Notes under the pieces: model-generated | Told to the model about the DNA's origin: nothing | Databases searched by the model: none | Seen by the model: only the letters and a program-made list of their open reading frames with translations | Assembly: GCA_035495315.1 (NCBI GenBank) | Contig: DATJGF010000196.1 | Location: 1 to 64,000 of the forward strand | Direction of reading: 5' to 3' | DNA from: DATJGF01 sp035495315 | GTDB taxonomy: Bacteria; Verrucomicrobiota; Verrucomicrobiia; Limisphaerales; UBA8199 | Length of the DNA stretch: 64,000 nucleotides | Position numbers and translations under genes: made by a program | Shown: positions 45,971-53,404 of the stretch, piece by piece | Layout of the letters: each line of letters begins with the position of its first letter | How positions within the stretch are numbered: the stretch's first letter is position 1

Positions 45971-46756
45971 GGAGAGTTCGTTCAACTGGAGAAACGCGCG
46001 TCGGATTTCTCGCTGAGGGCCGAAACACAGTTTCGCGCCATTGACTCCCGTGTGCGTCAACGGTGAGCAATTAATCCTTCGTGTTCGGTGGGGGGGAGTT
46101 GGCGCTTCTTACACTGCTTGTTCTCAGGCCCGGGCCGCGAGTCTTAGGGCTTCGCGAGTTCTCGCAAGATGCCGTTCCAATGCCAACTCAGCTGTCCTGG
46201 TCTCCGCAGGCAGCATACGAGATGCAACAGCACGCGACCGTAACGGCTTTGGGCCAGTCGAAGTTTCATGGCCATCGGGATTCGAGACAAGCGGACGAGA
46301 CCCAATTGCGCGCTACCGCGCCCGGCGCGAGTACGAATGAATTTCGACGTTGCATTTTCATACCGTGGACTTTGTCCGGCGTTTTTTGTGTCTATGTTTT
46401 TGTGCGTGTCATCTACCGAAATATGAGGAGCCAGTCTAAAGCGAGTTCCCGGAAGTGCTCACGGACGCGGTGGGACTATAGACCCATTCTCATCCTGCTG
46501 TAAGGGCGTCCGGGCGCTCGAATCGCGACGGAAATGTTTCGATTTCGGTTGCTCATTTCATGCTGGTTTGAAGCATGAGTGGCGCGGCTGTCCACACCCC
46601 CCCAGAAACCGGTGGGACTCATGTCGCGCGATTTGTTGGAACTACTTTCCCTTTCGTTGCTCACATCCACGCAAACGCGCAACTGATTTGTTGAGAGCGA
46701 ACTCAACTCTTCACTGCAGTCAGCAGCGCGCAAACAAACAAACTAGGAAACAGATT
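45971..46756. other. Long intergenic region with an inverted leader copy
   Basis: About 785 bases. It contains the minus-strand leader copy (46359-46485), and from 46638 the leader cassette of the next gene. Open frames here have random-looking composition. Confidence 0.5.
46359..46485 (-). repeat. Inverted copy of the kelch-gene leader, with start codon remnant
   Basis: Reading the minus strand from 46485: GGTCTATAGTCCCACCGC, then 'GAGCACTTCCGGGAACTCGC', 'CTGGCTCCTCATA', 'TGACACGCACAA' and 'ACGCCGGACAAAG', then ATG at 46361. This matches 19001-19125 with small changes. The frame after the ATG begins MKMQRRNSFVLAPG and stops within about 30 codons, so only the leader and gene start survive. 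Confidence 0.6.
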
Positions 46757-46903
46757 ATGATGAAAAAACGAAACGAAACAAAAACAATGAATGAAAAGCC
46801 AGCCCTTCGCTGGCTGAGAGCGTTTATATTGGCGCCGCTCTCCACCAAGAAAGCCAGCGTCGCCCCGCTGGCTTGTCTCCTTTTGGTCTCTCAAGCTTCG
46901 GCC
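46638..46903 (+). repeat. Leader plus signal-peptide cassette, copy 1
   Basis: From GGAACTACTTTCC through GTTGCTCACATCCACGCAAA to the ATG at 46757 and the first ~45 codons, this stretch is homologous to 48162-48455 upstream of an unrelated mature protein. The encoded leaders align: MMKKRNETKTMNEKPALR.. and MIIERSKTKTINETPALR.. Confidence 0.6.
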
Positions 46904-47899
46904 GCTCCTTTTTCTTTTTCAACCGGCGATCCGGATGGAAAAATCGCCACTCTGTCTCGGCCATCAAGTCCCGGCAAAATGCAGACCGAGACAGCCGACG
47001 ATTTCCTCTTGACGAATTCGGTAGTAATCAATGAGGCGACCTTCACCGGCCTGCTGCCACTGGGAACCGCCCTCACCAGCATCAGCAACGTTGAAATCGA
47101 AATTTATCATGTTTTCCCTGGCGACACTGCCTTTCCGCTGTCAGGGAACGTCCCGACCCGCACCAATTCCCCGGCAGACATCGAAATCGATTCGGCGACC
47201 CGCGATAGTGCCAACGGGAGCATGACGTTTTCCGCGACAATGGTGAGTGCCAGTTTCACTGCGTCAAATTCCGTCGTAAACGGGATCAATAAGAGTCCTG
47301 CGCAAAGAACCAACGGCGAAGGTGAGGTCACCGGAGAAGAGGTATTGATCACGGTGCATTTCAATCCGCCGATCGCGCTTCCCGCGGACCACTATTTCTT
47401 CCGGCCTGAAGTGCTCTTGGACCGCGGCGATTTTCTGTGGCTTTCTGCGCCCCGACCGATTGTGGCTCCCGGCACTCCGTTTGGGACCGACCTGCAAAGC
47501 TGGATCCGCAATGACGCTTTGGCTCCGGATTGGCTGCGCATCGGGACCGACATCACCGGCCAAGGACCGTTTAACGCAGCTTTTTCGCTCTCAGGCGAGA
47601 CTGACGCAGATGCCGATGGCGTGGCAGACTCCCTGGACCAGTGTCCCAACACTGCTCCTGGCGCGATCGTAGATGCGCAGGGATGCAGTATCGATCAAAT
47701 CGCGCCGTGCAGCGGTCCAGCATCAGGTGGAACCTGGAAAAATCACGGCCAGTACGTCTCTTCAGTCGCCCAGGCGGCCGAAGCGTTTCAGGCGCAGGGT
47801 TTAATCAACGCGGAACAGGCCGAGGAGATCATAGCGCAAGCAGCTCAGTCTAACTGCGGCGCCAAGGGCCAGACGAGGACAAAACATCTAGCGCGTTAA
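46757..47899 (+). CDS. Exported protein with thrombospondin type 3-like motif and 'WKNHG' C-terminal domain
   Basis: About 380 residues from ATG 46757 (AGGAAA eight bases upstream; start confirmed by homology of the leader to 48321). An unusually long signal segment (about 50 residues, hydrophobic 'SVAPLACLLLVSQASAAP') precedes a beta-rich domain ('QTETADDFLLTNSVVINEAT', 'SNVEIEIYHVFPGD', 'ADHYFFRPEVLL'). A Ca-binding thrombospondin-3-like motif follows ('DADADGVADSLDQCPNTAPG'). The C-terminal 'CSGPASGGTWKNHGQYVSSV' domain is shared with 39877-40653. Probably a secreted or surface protein of unknown role. Confidence 0.82.
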   Translation: MMKKRNETKTMNEKPALRWLRAFILAPLSTKKASVAPLACLLLVSQASAAPFSFSTGDPDGKIATLSRPSSPGKMQTETADDFLLTNSVVINEATFTGLLPLGTALTSISNVEIEIYHVFPGDTAFPLSGNVPTRTNSPADIEIDSATRDSANGSMTFSATMVSASFTASNSVVNGINKSPAQRTNGEGEVTGEEVLITVHFNPPIALPADHYFFRPEVLLDRGDFLWLSAPRPIVAPGTPFGTDLQSWIRNDALAPDWLRIGTDITGQGPFNAAFSLSGETDADADGVADSLDQCPNTAPGAIVDAQGCSIDQIAPCSGPASGGTWKNHGQYVSSVAQAAEAFQAQGLINAEQAEEIIAQAAQSNCGAKGQTRTKHLAR

Positions 47900-48320
47900 G
47901 CGGCGCTTACACGCTGTCCAACGAACTTGGCGGAGGTTCCTCCCTCCCCTCCCTCGCAGCAGAGGGCGGGGAGAGGAGGTCTTCGTTTGGCATCGCGTTG
48001 ATTTGGCAGTTACATGCTGGACGCGCTGCCGCATGTTCGCAAACGAGGCCTCTTGGTCCGAGGCCAATCCGGGTGCCGCTATCATGCAACAGCCGCCGCT
48101 GCTGCCGTGCAGGCTGACGACAGATTCCGTATAGCGTGCACATCCCACGAGATGTTTTTGGGGAACTTCTTTCCTCTCTGTTGCTCACACCCACGCAAAC
48201 GTGAATCTGACCCGTTCGGAGCGGAGGTATCCCCAATCACTCGCGTTATGAGAAAGCGCCAGCGGTGACAGGTCTGTCGTTCCAGTCAGAAGCGCAAGCA
48301 AACAAAATATGAAACATGTT
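47900..48320. other. Intergenic region carrying leader cassette copy 2
   Basis: About 420 bases. The right part from 48162 is the leader described above. The left part has a purine/pyrimidine-rich CCTCCC / GGGGAGAGGAGG pair (47938-47980) that could form a hairpin after the previous gene. Confidence 0.4.
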
Positions 48321-48455
48321 ATGATAATTGAACGAAGCAAAACTAAAACGATAAACGAAACGCCAGCCCTCCGCCGGCCGGGGCTGTTTGTGTCGACGGC
48401 ACTTTCCGCCAACAAAGCTACAGTCGCCGCGCTGGCTTTGCTGCTGGGCTGTGGC
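48162..48455 (+). repeat. Leader plus signal-peptide cassette, copy 2
   Basis: Homologous to 46638-46903, including GTTGCTCACACCCACGCAAA, a CAAGCAAACAAA stretch before the start codon, and the first ~45 codons. The two mature proteins are unrelated, so only the expression and export part is shared. Confidence 0.6.
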
Positions 48456-48920
48456 CTTACCGTTCTGGCCACCGATAACCGCGCTCCCGAAGTTCCGGCG
48501 GAGATCGCAGTGCCGGTCGGCAATAAGGTTCACTTCCACGGTTATGCAATCGGCGTGCAGATCTACACGTGGAATGGCGTCAGTTGGGGAAGCGCGGTGC
48601 CCGAGGCCACGCTGTTCGATGGCAACGGCGTCGTGGCGATCCATTTCGCAGGCCCGACCTGGGAGAGCAACAGTGGCAGCCGAGTGGTAGGAGCCCTGCC
48701 GCCCAAGAGCGGCGTCACGGTGGACACCAACTCCATCGCGTGGCTGCTGCTCAAAGCACTCCGCACGGAAGGTCCCGGCATCTTTGCCAACACGACCTAC
48801 ATCCACCGCGTCAACACGGTCGGTGGCACTGCGCCATCGGCGGACGGCGCCTTCGTTGGACAGGTTGCCCGAGTGCCTTACGCGGCCGATTACTTCTTCT
48901 ATCGCAAGGCGAATCATTGA
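48321..48920 (+). CDS. Exported DUF3455-family protein
   Basis: About 199 residues. ATG 48321 is preferred over ATG 48309 because it aligns with the start of the paralogous leader at 46757. After the long leader (hydrophobic 'ATVAALALLLGCGLTVLA') comes the DUF3455 domain: 'VPVGNKVHFHGYAIGVQIYT', 'PEATLFDGNGVVAIHFAGPT', 'TYIHRVNTVGGTAP' and 'PYAADYFFYRKA'. The family is of unknown function and often secreted. The Cys pair seen in many members is absent here. Confidence 0.85.
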   Translation: MIIERSKTKTINETPALRRPGLFVSTALSANKATVAALALLLGCGLTVLATDNRAPEVPAEIAVPVGNKVHFHGYAIGVQIYTWNGVSWGSAVPEATLFDGNGVVAIHFAGPTWESNSGSRVVGALPPKSGVTVDTNSIAWLLLKALRTEGPGIFANTTYIHRVNTVGGTAPSADGAFVGQVARVPYAADYFFYRKANH

Positions 48921-49040
48921 TTCGAAATAAAAACCCGGTCGAGGCCCAGCCGGCTTCGACCGGGGAATTCATCAACCGGTGGTACAGCGTATTTCACTCA
49001 TTCCGATCACGCGTCTGCATAACAAAGAAAACATGGCCAC

Positions 49041-51308
49041 ATGAACTCCACCATTCAGCTCACTCGTTTACTGGTTCTAACCCTGCTGGTTCTCGCCAGC
49101 TGCGTCGCCTCCACCCTGGCTCAGGAAGTCTCCATTCCTGATCCTGGCCTGAACGTCGCCATCCGCGAGGCCCTGGCAAAACCCAGCGGCCCATTGACCG
49201 TGCAAGACCTGCTCACCCTGACAAACCTGACCGCCGAATCGCGCAACATAAGCAACCTGCAAGGCCTCGAAGCGGCACGTAATTTGACCGCGCTTAACCT
49301 CGAGTCCAATCAGCTCGCCAACCTCTCCTTTCCGACTGGGCTGACGAAGCTGAACGTGCTGGACCTCAGCTTCAATCCACTCACTAATTGCTTCTTTCCG
49401 AACGGGTTGTCGAATCTGACGGGGCTAATAATGGAAGCCGACGAGCTCACCAGCCTAACCTTGCCCCCGGATCTGACGCAGTTGATGACGCTCGACCTCT
49501 TTGGCAATCGGCTCACCAGTCTCAACTTTCCTTCGAACCTGACCAGCCTGGACTTTCTCGACCTCAGCGCCAATCACCTCACCAACCTCGCCTTGCCTGC
49601 GGGCCTGAGCGCGTTGACCGAGCTTGACCTGTACGCCAATCAGCTCACCAGCCTCACCTTGCCCGCCGACATGACAAACTTGTTGAGCCTGACCCTATTC
49701 TTCAATCAACTCACGAACCTGACCTTGCCGGCAAATCTCAGGACTTTGCACGGGCTCGACCTGGCGGGCAACCAGTTGAGCAGCTTCAACGTGTCTTCGA
49801 ACCTAACCGGGTTGGATACTCTCAACCTCAACGGCAATCAGCTTACCAACGTCACCTTGCCCAGCGGTCTGGCGGACCTCAAAGTTCTCTACCTCAACCA
49901 AAATCAACTTATCCATCTCGTCGTGCCCGCGGGGCTGACGAGTTTGACGTTTCTCCAGCTCAGTGAGAACCAACTGACCAACCTGAGGTTACCTCCCGAT
50001 TTGACGCTTTTAACCTCGCTCTTCCTGGATGGCAACCCGCTCGAAACCTTTGAGCTGTCCGAAGCATTGGCCGCGACGAACCTGGCCAGCACGGTTGCGG
50101 CGCTGCGGGATCAAGGTGTCTCCGTGTTTACTTACGCTCTGGCCGTGGAAGTCTCCATTCCCGATCCCGAGCTGAACGACGCCATCCGCGAGGCGCTGCA
50201 AAAACTCGGCGGGCCATTAACCGAGCAGGACCTGCTTAACCTGACGGTCCTTAACGCTTGCTGCCGGAATATAGCCAACCTGCAAGGGCTGGAAGCGGCG
50301 CGTAATTTGACTAGGCTTTTCCTCGACCACAACCTGCTCTCCGATTTTTCCATTGCGAGCCAGTTGACAAATCTGATCCGTCTCGACCTAAGCTTCAATT
50401 CACTGACCAACGTTTCGATTCCAAGCAGCCTGACGAATCTGGTTACGCTCCTCATCCAGGCCAACCGACTCACCAATCTCAACCTGCCCGACGGCCTTAA
50501 CGCACTGGAAACGCTCGACCTCGACAACAATCAACTCAGCGATTTCATCTTTCCGCCGGGCTTGACGAGTTTGCTCAGTCTCAACCTCGCTGAGAATCAA
50601 CTCACCAGCCTCGCTTTGCCCGATGGCATGACAAACCTGGCCGGTCTTTTTCTGTTCTCCAATCAACTCACGAACCTGACCTTACCTGCAAATCTCAGGA
50701 CTTTGCACGGGCTCGACCTCGCGGGTAATCGATTCACCAGCGTCAACCTGCTTTCGAACCTGACCAGGCTTGGCTCTCTCAACCTTCGCGCCAATCAACT
50801 CATCAGCGTCAGCTTACCTCCCGGTCTGACGAACTTGAGCTTTCTCACCCTCGCCAGCAATCAACTCGCCAATCTCGTGCTGCCTGCGGGTTTGACGAAC
50901 TTGATCACTCTCGATCTTGTCGGCAATCAACTCACCAGCCTCACCCTGCCTCCAGATATGCAGCAGTTGGATTCATTTTTCGTCGATGGAAACCCGCTTG
51001 CGACTCTCGTCTTGTCGGCACAACTGGCTGCCGCGAAAATGGCCGCTGAGGTTGCGTCTCTACGAGCTCAAGGTGTCTCCGTGTTTACTTACCCTCTGGA
51101 GGCCAGCCTGATTTCACCGCGCCCGACGGCGGGGGCATTTGAGTTCACGCTCAGTGGGCCGCCCGGCATCTACACCGTTCTGGGCTCCGCCGACTTGGCC
51201 ACTTGGAGTGAGTTGGGCGCAGCGACCAACCTGCTCGGCAGCGCCCTCTTTACCGACGTCGAAGCCAACCTCTCTTCGCAGAAGTTTTACCACGCGCGCT
51301 TACCTTAA
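49041..51308 (+). CDS. Exported leucine-rich-repeat protein with internal duplication
   Basis: A 755-residue protein with a Sec signal (MNSTIQLTRLLVLTLLVLAS). Two homologous modules of ~350 residues follow, each starting 'EVSIPDP.LN.AIREAL' and ending 'LR.QGVSVFTY'. Each holds a cap helix and about twelve 23-residue LRRs ('LTSLDFLDLSANHLTNLALP'). The C-terminal ~60 residues are the shared beta-rich module ('FTLSGPPGIYTVLGSADLAT', 'FYHARLP'). Probably a surface protein that binds a protein or glycan ligand. Monocistronic. Confidence 0.92.
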   Translation: MNSTIQLTRLLVLTLLVLASCVASTLAQEVSIPDPGLNVAIREALAKPSGPLTVQDLLTLTNLTAESRNISNLQGLEAARNLTALNLESNQLANLSFPTGLTKLNVLDLSFNPLTNCFFPNGLSNLTGLIMEADELTSLTLPPDLTQLMTLDLFGNRLTSLNFPSNLTSLDFLDLSANHLTNLALPAGLSALTELDLYANQLTSLTLPADMTNLLSLTLFFNQLTNLTLPANLRTLHGLDLAGNQLSSFNVSSNLTGLDTLNLNGNQLTNVTLPSGLADLKVLYLNQNQLIHLVVPAGLTSLTFLQLSENQLTNLRLPPDLTLLTSLFLDGNPLETFELSEALAATNLASTVAALRDQGVSVFTYALAVEVSIPDPELNDAIREALQKLGGPLTEQDLLNLTVLNACCRNIANLQGLEAARNLTRLFLDHNLLSDFSIASQLTNLIRLDLSFNSLTNVSIPSSLTNLVTLLIQANRLTNLNLPDGLNALETLDLDNNQLSDFIFPPGLTSLLSLNLAENQLTSLALPDGMTNLAGLFLFSNQLTNLTLPANLRTLHGLDLAGNRFTSVNLLSNLTRLGSLNLRANQLISVSLPPGLTNLSFLTLASNQLANLVLPAGLTNLITLDLVGNQLTSLTLPPDMQQLDSFFVDGNPLATLVLSAQLAAAKMAAEVASLRAQGVSVFTYPLEASLISPRPTAGAFEFTLSGPPGIYTVLGSADLATWSELGAATNLLGSALFTDVEANLSSQKFYHARLP

Positions 51309-51356
51309 TGGGCGAATGAACTTTCCCCTTTCGTCATATTTTGGCAGGCGCTGCGG

Positions 51357-51902
51357 TTATTTCCCGGGATTAGGGTTGGCGATTCCGATCACGCCGCAAC
51401 CGAGGCGCGCGCCCGCGTTGCCGACCGGCTGACCCCCGTCATCGACTTTGGCGTGCACGATGACACCACGTCCAATGATCGGATTCCTTGCGCCGGCGAT
51501 CGAAACGTTGTTCACGGTAATTTCATAGTGCGCTTTGCCCTGGTCATCGGCCTGGATATTACCAAGGTCGCCGGCGTGCCGGTTCTCCGTTTCCGGCAGG
51601 CCATGTTGGTGGCCCTCCGGATTGTAATGGCCTCCGGCACTCATGCCGTCGGGCGATGAGCAATCGCCAAATTGATGAATATGGAAGGCGTGTTTTTGGC
51701 CGGGAGTTAATCCTTCGATGTCCGCGACCACCTTCACAGAATCGCCTTCCTGAGTGAAACGCACAACTCCATGACATTGCTGACCTGCAGTCGGGTGCAC
51801 GACAGCGACCGCTTTTGTTGGAGTTTCAGCTGCTACCAAACCAATAGGTGAGGTTAGCCAAAGCGAACCCACCACAACGACGAAGGCACTTATATTTTTC
51901 AT
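51357..51902 (-). CDS. sodC: Cu/Zn superoxide dismutase
   Basis: A 181-residue exported Cu/Zn SOD with a Sec signal. The metal and disulfide residues are present: 'FHIHQFGDC' (two Cu His and Cys), 'GGHYNPEGHQHG' (bridging and Zn His), 'RHAGDLGN' (Zn His and Asp), 'GVIVHAKVDD' (Cu His) and the final 'GARLGCGVIG' with the active-site Arg and second Cys. It converts superoxide to O2 and H2O2 in the periplasm. Length is normal. Confidence 0.96.
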   Translation of the reverse strand: MKNISAFVVVVGSLWLTSPIGLVAAETPTKAVAVVHPTAGQQCHGVVRFTQEGDSVKVVADIEGLTPGQKHAFHIHQFGDCSSPDGMSAGGHYNPEGHQHGLPETENRHAGDLGNIQADDQGKAHYEITVNNVSIAGARNPIIGRGVIVHAKVDDGGQPVGNAGARLGCGVIGIANPNPGK

Positions 51903-52164
51903 GTTTTTCGACTCATTCTATTTTGATCCGATTGGGTCATTCTGTTTTTCACGAAACAGGGTGGCTGCAATTACTGACGCCTAGCCCGATTCTGCAGCAC
52001 TTGCCTGAGGAAACACTCTAGCCAGGGAAACAACTCAACAAGATACGCAGGAACAGCTCAGGTTCAAGCGGAAGAAGGGGAGAGGTTCGGGACAGGAGGA
52101 TCCTTGTGGACCAATCGTCGTCTCAATTATTTGCGGTCAAAAAAGACCGAAGAAAGCTCAATAG

Positions 52165-52596
52165 TCAGACGAAGGTTGCGACGGTTTCTGCGAGTTTCAT
52201 TGTCGTTGCGACCGCTTCACTGCCGTACTTTTCCCATTGTTGCGCAGCTGCCTCCATCGCACTTCGGGCGTCGGCCGCTTTTTTCTTAACCTCGTCAACA
52301 GCGGCTTGAAGGTTTGGCGCACCTGGCGCGAGCTGGTCAAGCGCAGCCTGCAGCTGAACAATCTTCATTTGAACTGATTGAAGCTCGTTCTTGCTTTGAG
52401 CCAGTTTTTCACGCATTTGGGCAAGGTTGATCTGTGCGCGCTGGCGCATGTCGGATTCCATCCTGGAAAGGCTGTTTTGAACCCAGGTATCAATGGAGGC
52501 CTTCACCTCGTGGGCAACTCGCGCGGCATCGCCGCTCTCGGGGAATGTGAAATCCGAATTAAACCGGTTCCAGGAGTCACTTACACGGTCAGACAT
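52165..52596 (-). CDS. Coiled-coil hypothetical protein (membrane-protein locus)
   Basis: A 143-residue helical protein. 'LAQMREKLAQSKNELQSVQM' and 'AVDEVKKKAADARSAMEAAA' predict an antiparallel coiled coil. No signal peptide or membrane helix. It follows the next gene on the same strand after 17 bases (52597-52613), so the two are an operon, divergent from the 1270-residue membrane protein. No family recognised. Confidence 0.7.
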   Translation of the reverse strand: MSDRVSDSWNRFNSDFTFPESGDAARVAHEVKASIDTWVQNSLSRMESDMRQRAQINLAQMREKLAQSKNELQSVQMKIVQLQAALDQLAPGAPNLQAAVDEVKKKAADARSAMEAAAQQWEKYGSEAVATTMKLAETVATFV

Positions 52597-52613
52597 AGGC
52601 GGTTTGGTGATGG

Positions 52614-53267
52614 TTACTTTGAGGCGCTCAAGTCGGGTAACGACGGGGAAGGCGATGTGATAGGAGCAACGGCGTCTTTCACCGCATTCTCAGCTTTTGA
52701 TTCCAGGCTGCTCTGCAGTTGCTGAATGCTTTTAGTGAAGTTCAGATTTTTTGAGAGGAGATCAGATAAAGCTTTACCCCCTAAATCGCCTTTTTGCACG
52801 TCATCAATCAGGGCGGTGGCGGCACCTTTGGCGGTATGCCTGATAAACCGCCGGCTGGTAGCCTCGCTATCCAAAAAGGTCGACAGGTCGCTCAGAGAGT
52901 GGTCGACGGCGTAGTAAGCGTCATCGAGTTGCGCGATTTTTGCGTCAATGCTCTGCAGAAACGCCTCCAGCCGTTTGTCAGCGCCGCCGGACGGTTCGAT
53001 CTTTTCCAAAAAAGCTTTGAATTCGGCGTTATATTGCGCTTCCACCTCAGTCTCGAATCTGAATCTCGCGCCCCTCAGGTTGGCATCAAGTGCCAGGAAA
53101 TAGGAGCTGATCGCGTTTTCCAGCTCATATTGTGTATTCAACAGGTCACGCTGTTTGGCCACGACTTTTGAATCGATTCCAGGATCGTTGACCAAAACGG
53201 CCTGCTGTACGCGCGCATCAATCAGCCCTTTGAGTGCAGCGTGTTCAACTGTGCAAAACGGCGGCAT
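52614..53267 (-). CDS. Helical hypothetical protein (membrane-protein locus)
   Basis: About 217 residues from ATG 53267 (MPPFCTVEHAALKGLIDARV). An upstream frame to 53375 would run through the operator-like region and is not used. The protein is helical ('DLLNTQYELENAISSYFLAL', 'RRFIRHTAKGAATALIDDVQ') and ends in a Ser/Pro-rich tail. No signal peptide. First gene of the two-gene unit divergent from 53405; not recognised. Confidence 0.7.
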   Translation of the reverse strand: MPPFCTVEHAALKGLIDARVQQAVLVNDPGIDSKVVAKQRDLLNTQYELENAISSYFLALDANLRGARFRFETEVEAQYNAEFKAFLEKIEPSGGADKRLEAFLQSIDAKIAQLDDAYYAVDHSLSDLSTFLDSEATSRRFIRHTAKGAATALIDDVQKGDLGGKALSDLLSKNLNFTKSIQQLQSSLESKAENAVKDAVAPITSPSPSLPDLSASK

Positions 53268-53270
53268 AAT

Positions 53271-53324
53271 ATGTCGCCTTGTCGCGTTTTTACAAGAATG
53301 TCGCCTTTTTACAATTAGTTGTAA
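53271..53324. promoter_or_regulatory. Operator-like region in the divergent promoter
   Basis: Between the divergent genes. ATGTCGCC occurs at 53271 and 53298 (27 bases apart), each followed by TTTTTACAA. The second runs into the 16-bp near-palindrome TTACAATTAGTTGTAA at 53309-53324 (14 of 16 symmetric). This fits a regulator site between the two transcription units, though no regulator gene is present. Confidence 0.5.
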
Positions 53325-53404
53325 TTGCAGATACAGGGCGGCGTATGGCAAAAGAGAATAGATCCCCAAAAGCAATGTAATAAATACAGGGCTAGATAGG
53401 ATTT

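Noticed and set aside
46081..46503. 140-codon plus-strand frame after the response regulator
   Set aside because: It runs antisense through the inverted leader copy and has no protein-like pattern.
52134..52149. CGGTC-AAAAAA-GACCG hairpin after the coiled-coil gene as a terminator
   Set aside because: Stem is only five base pairs and there is no T-run after it on the relevant strand.
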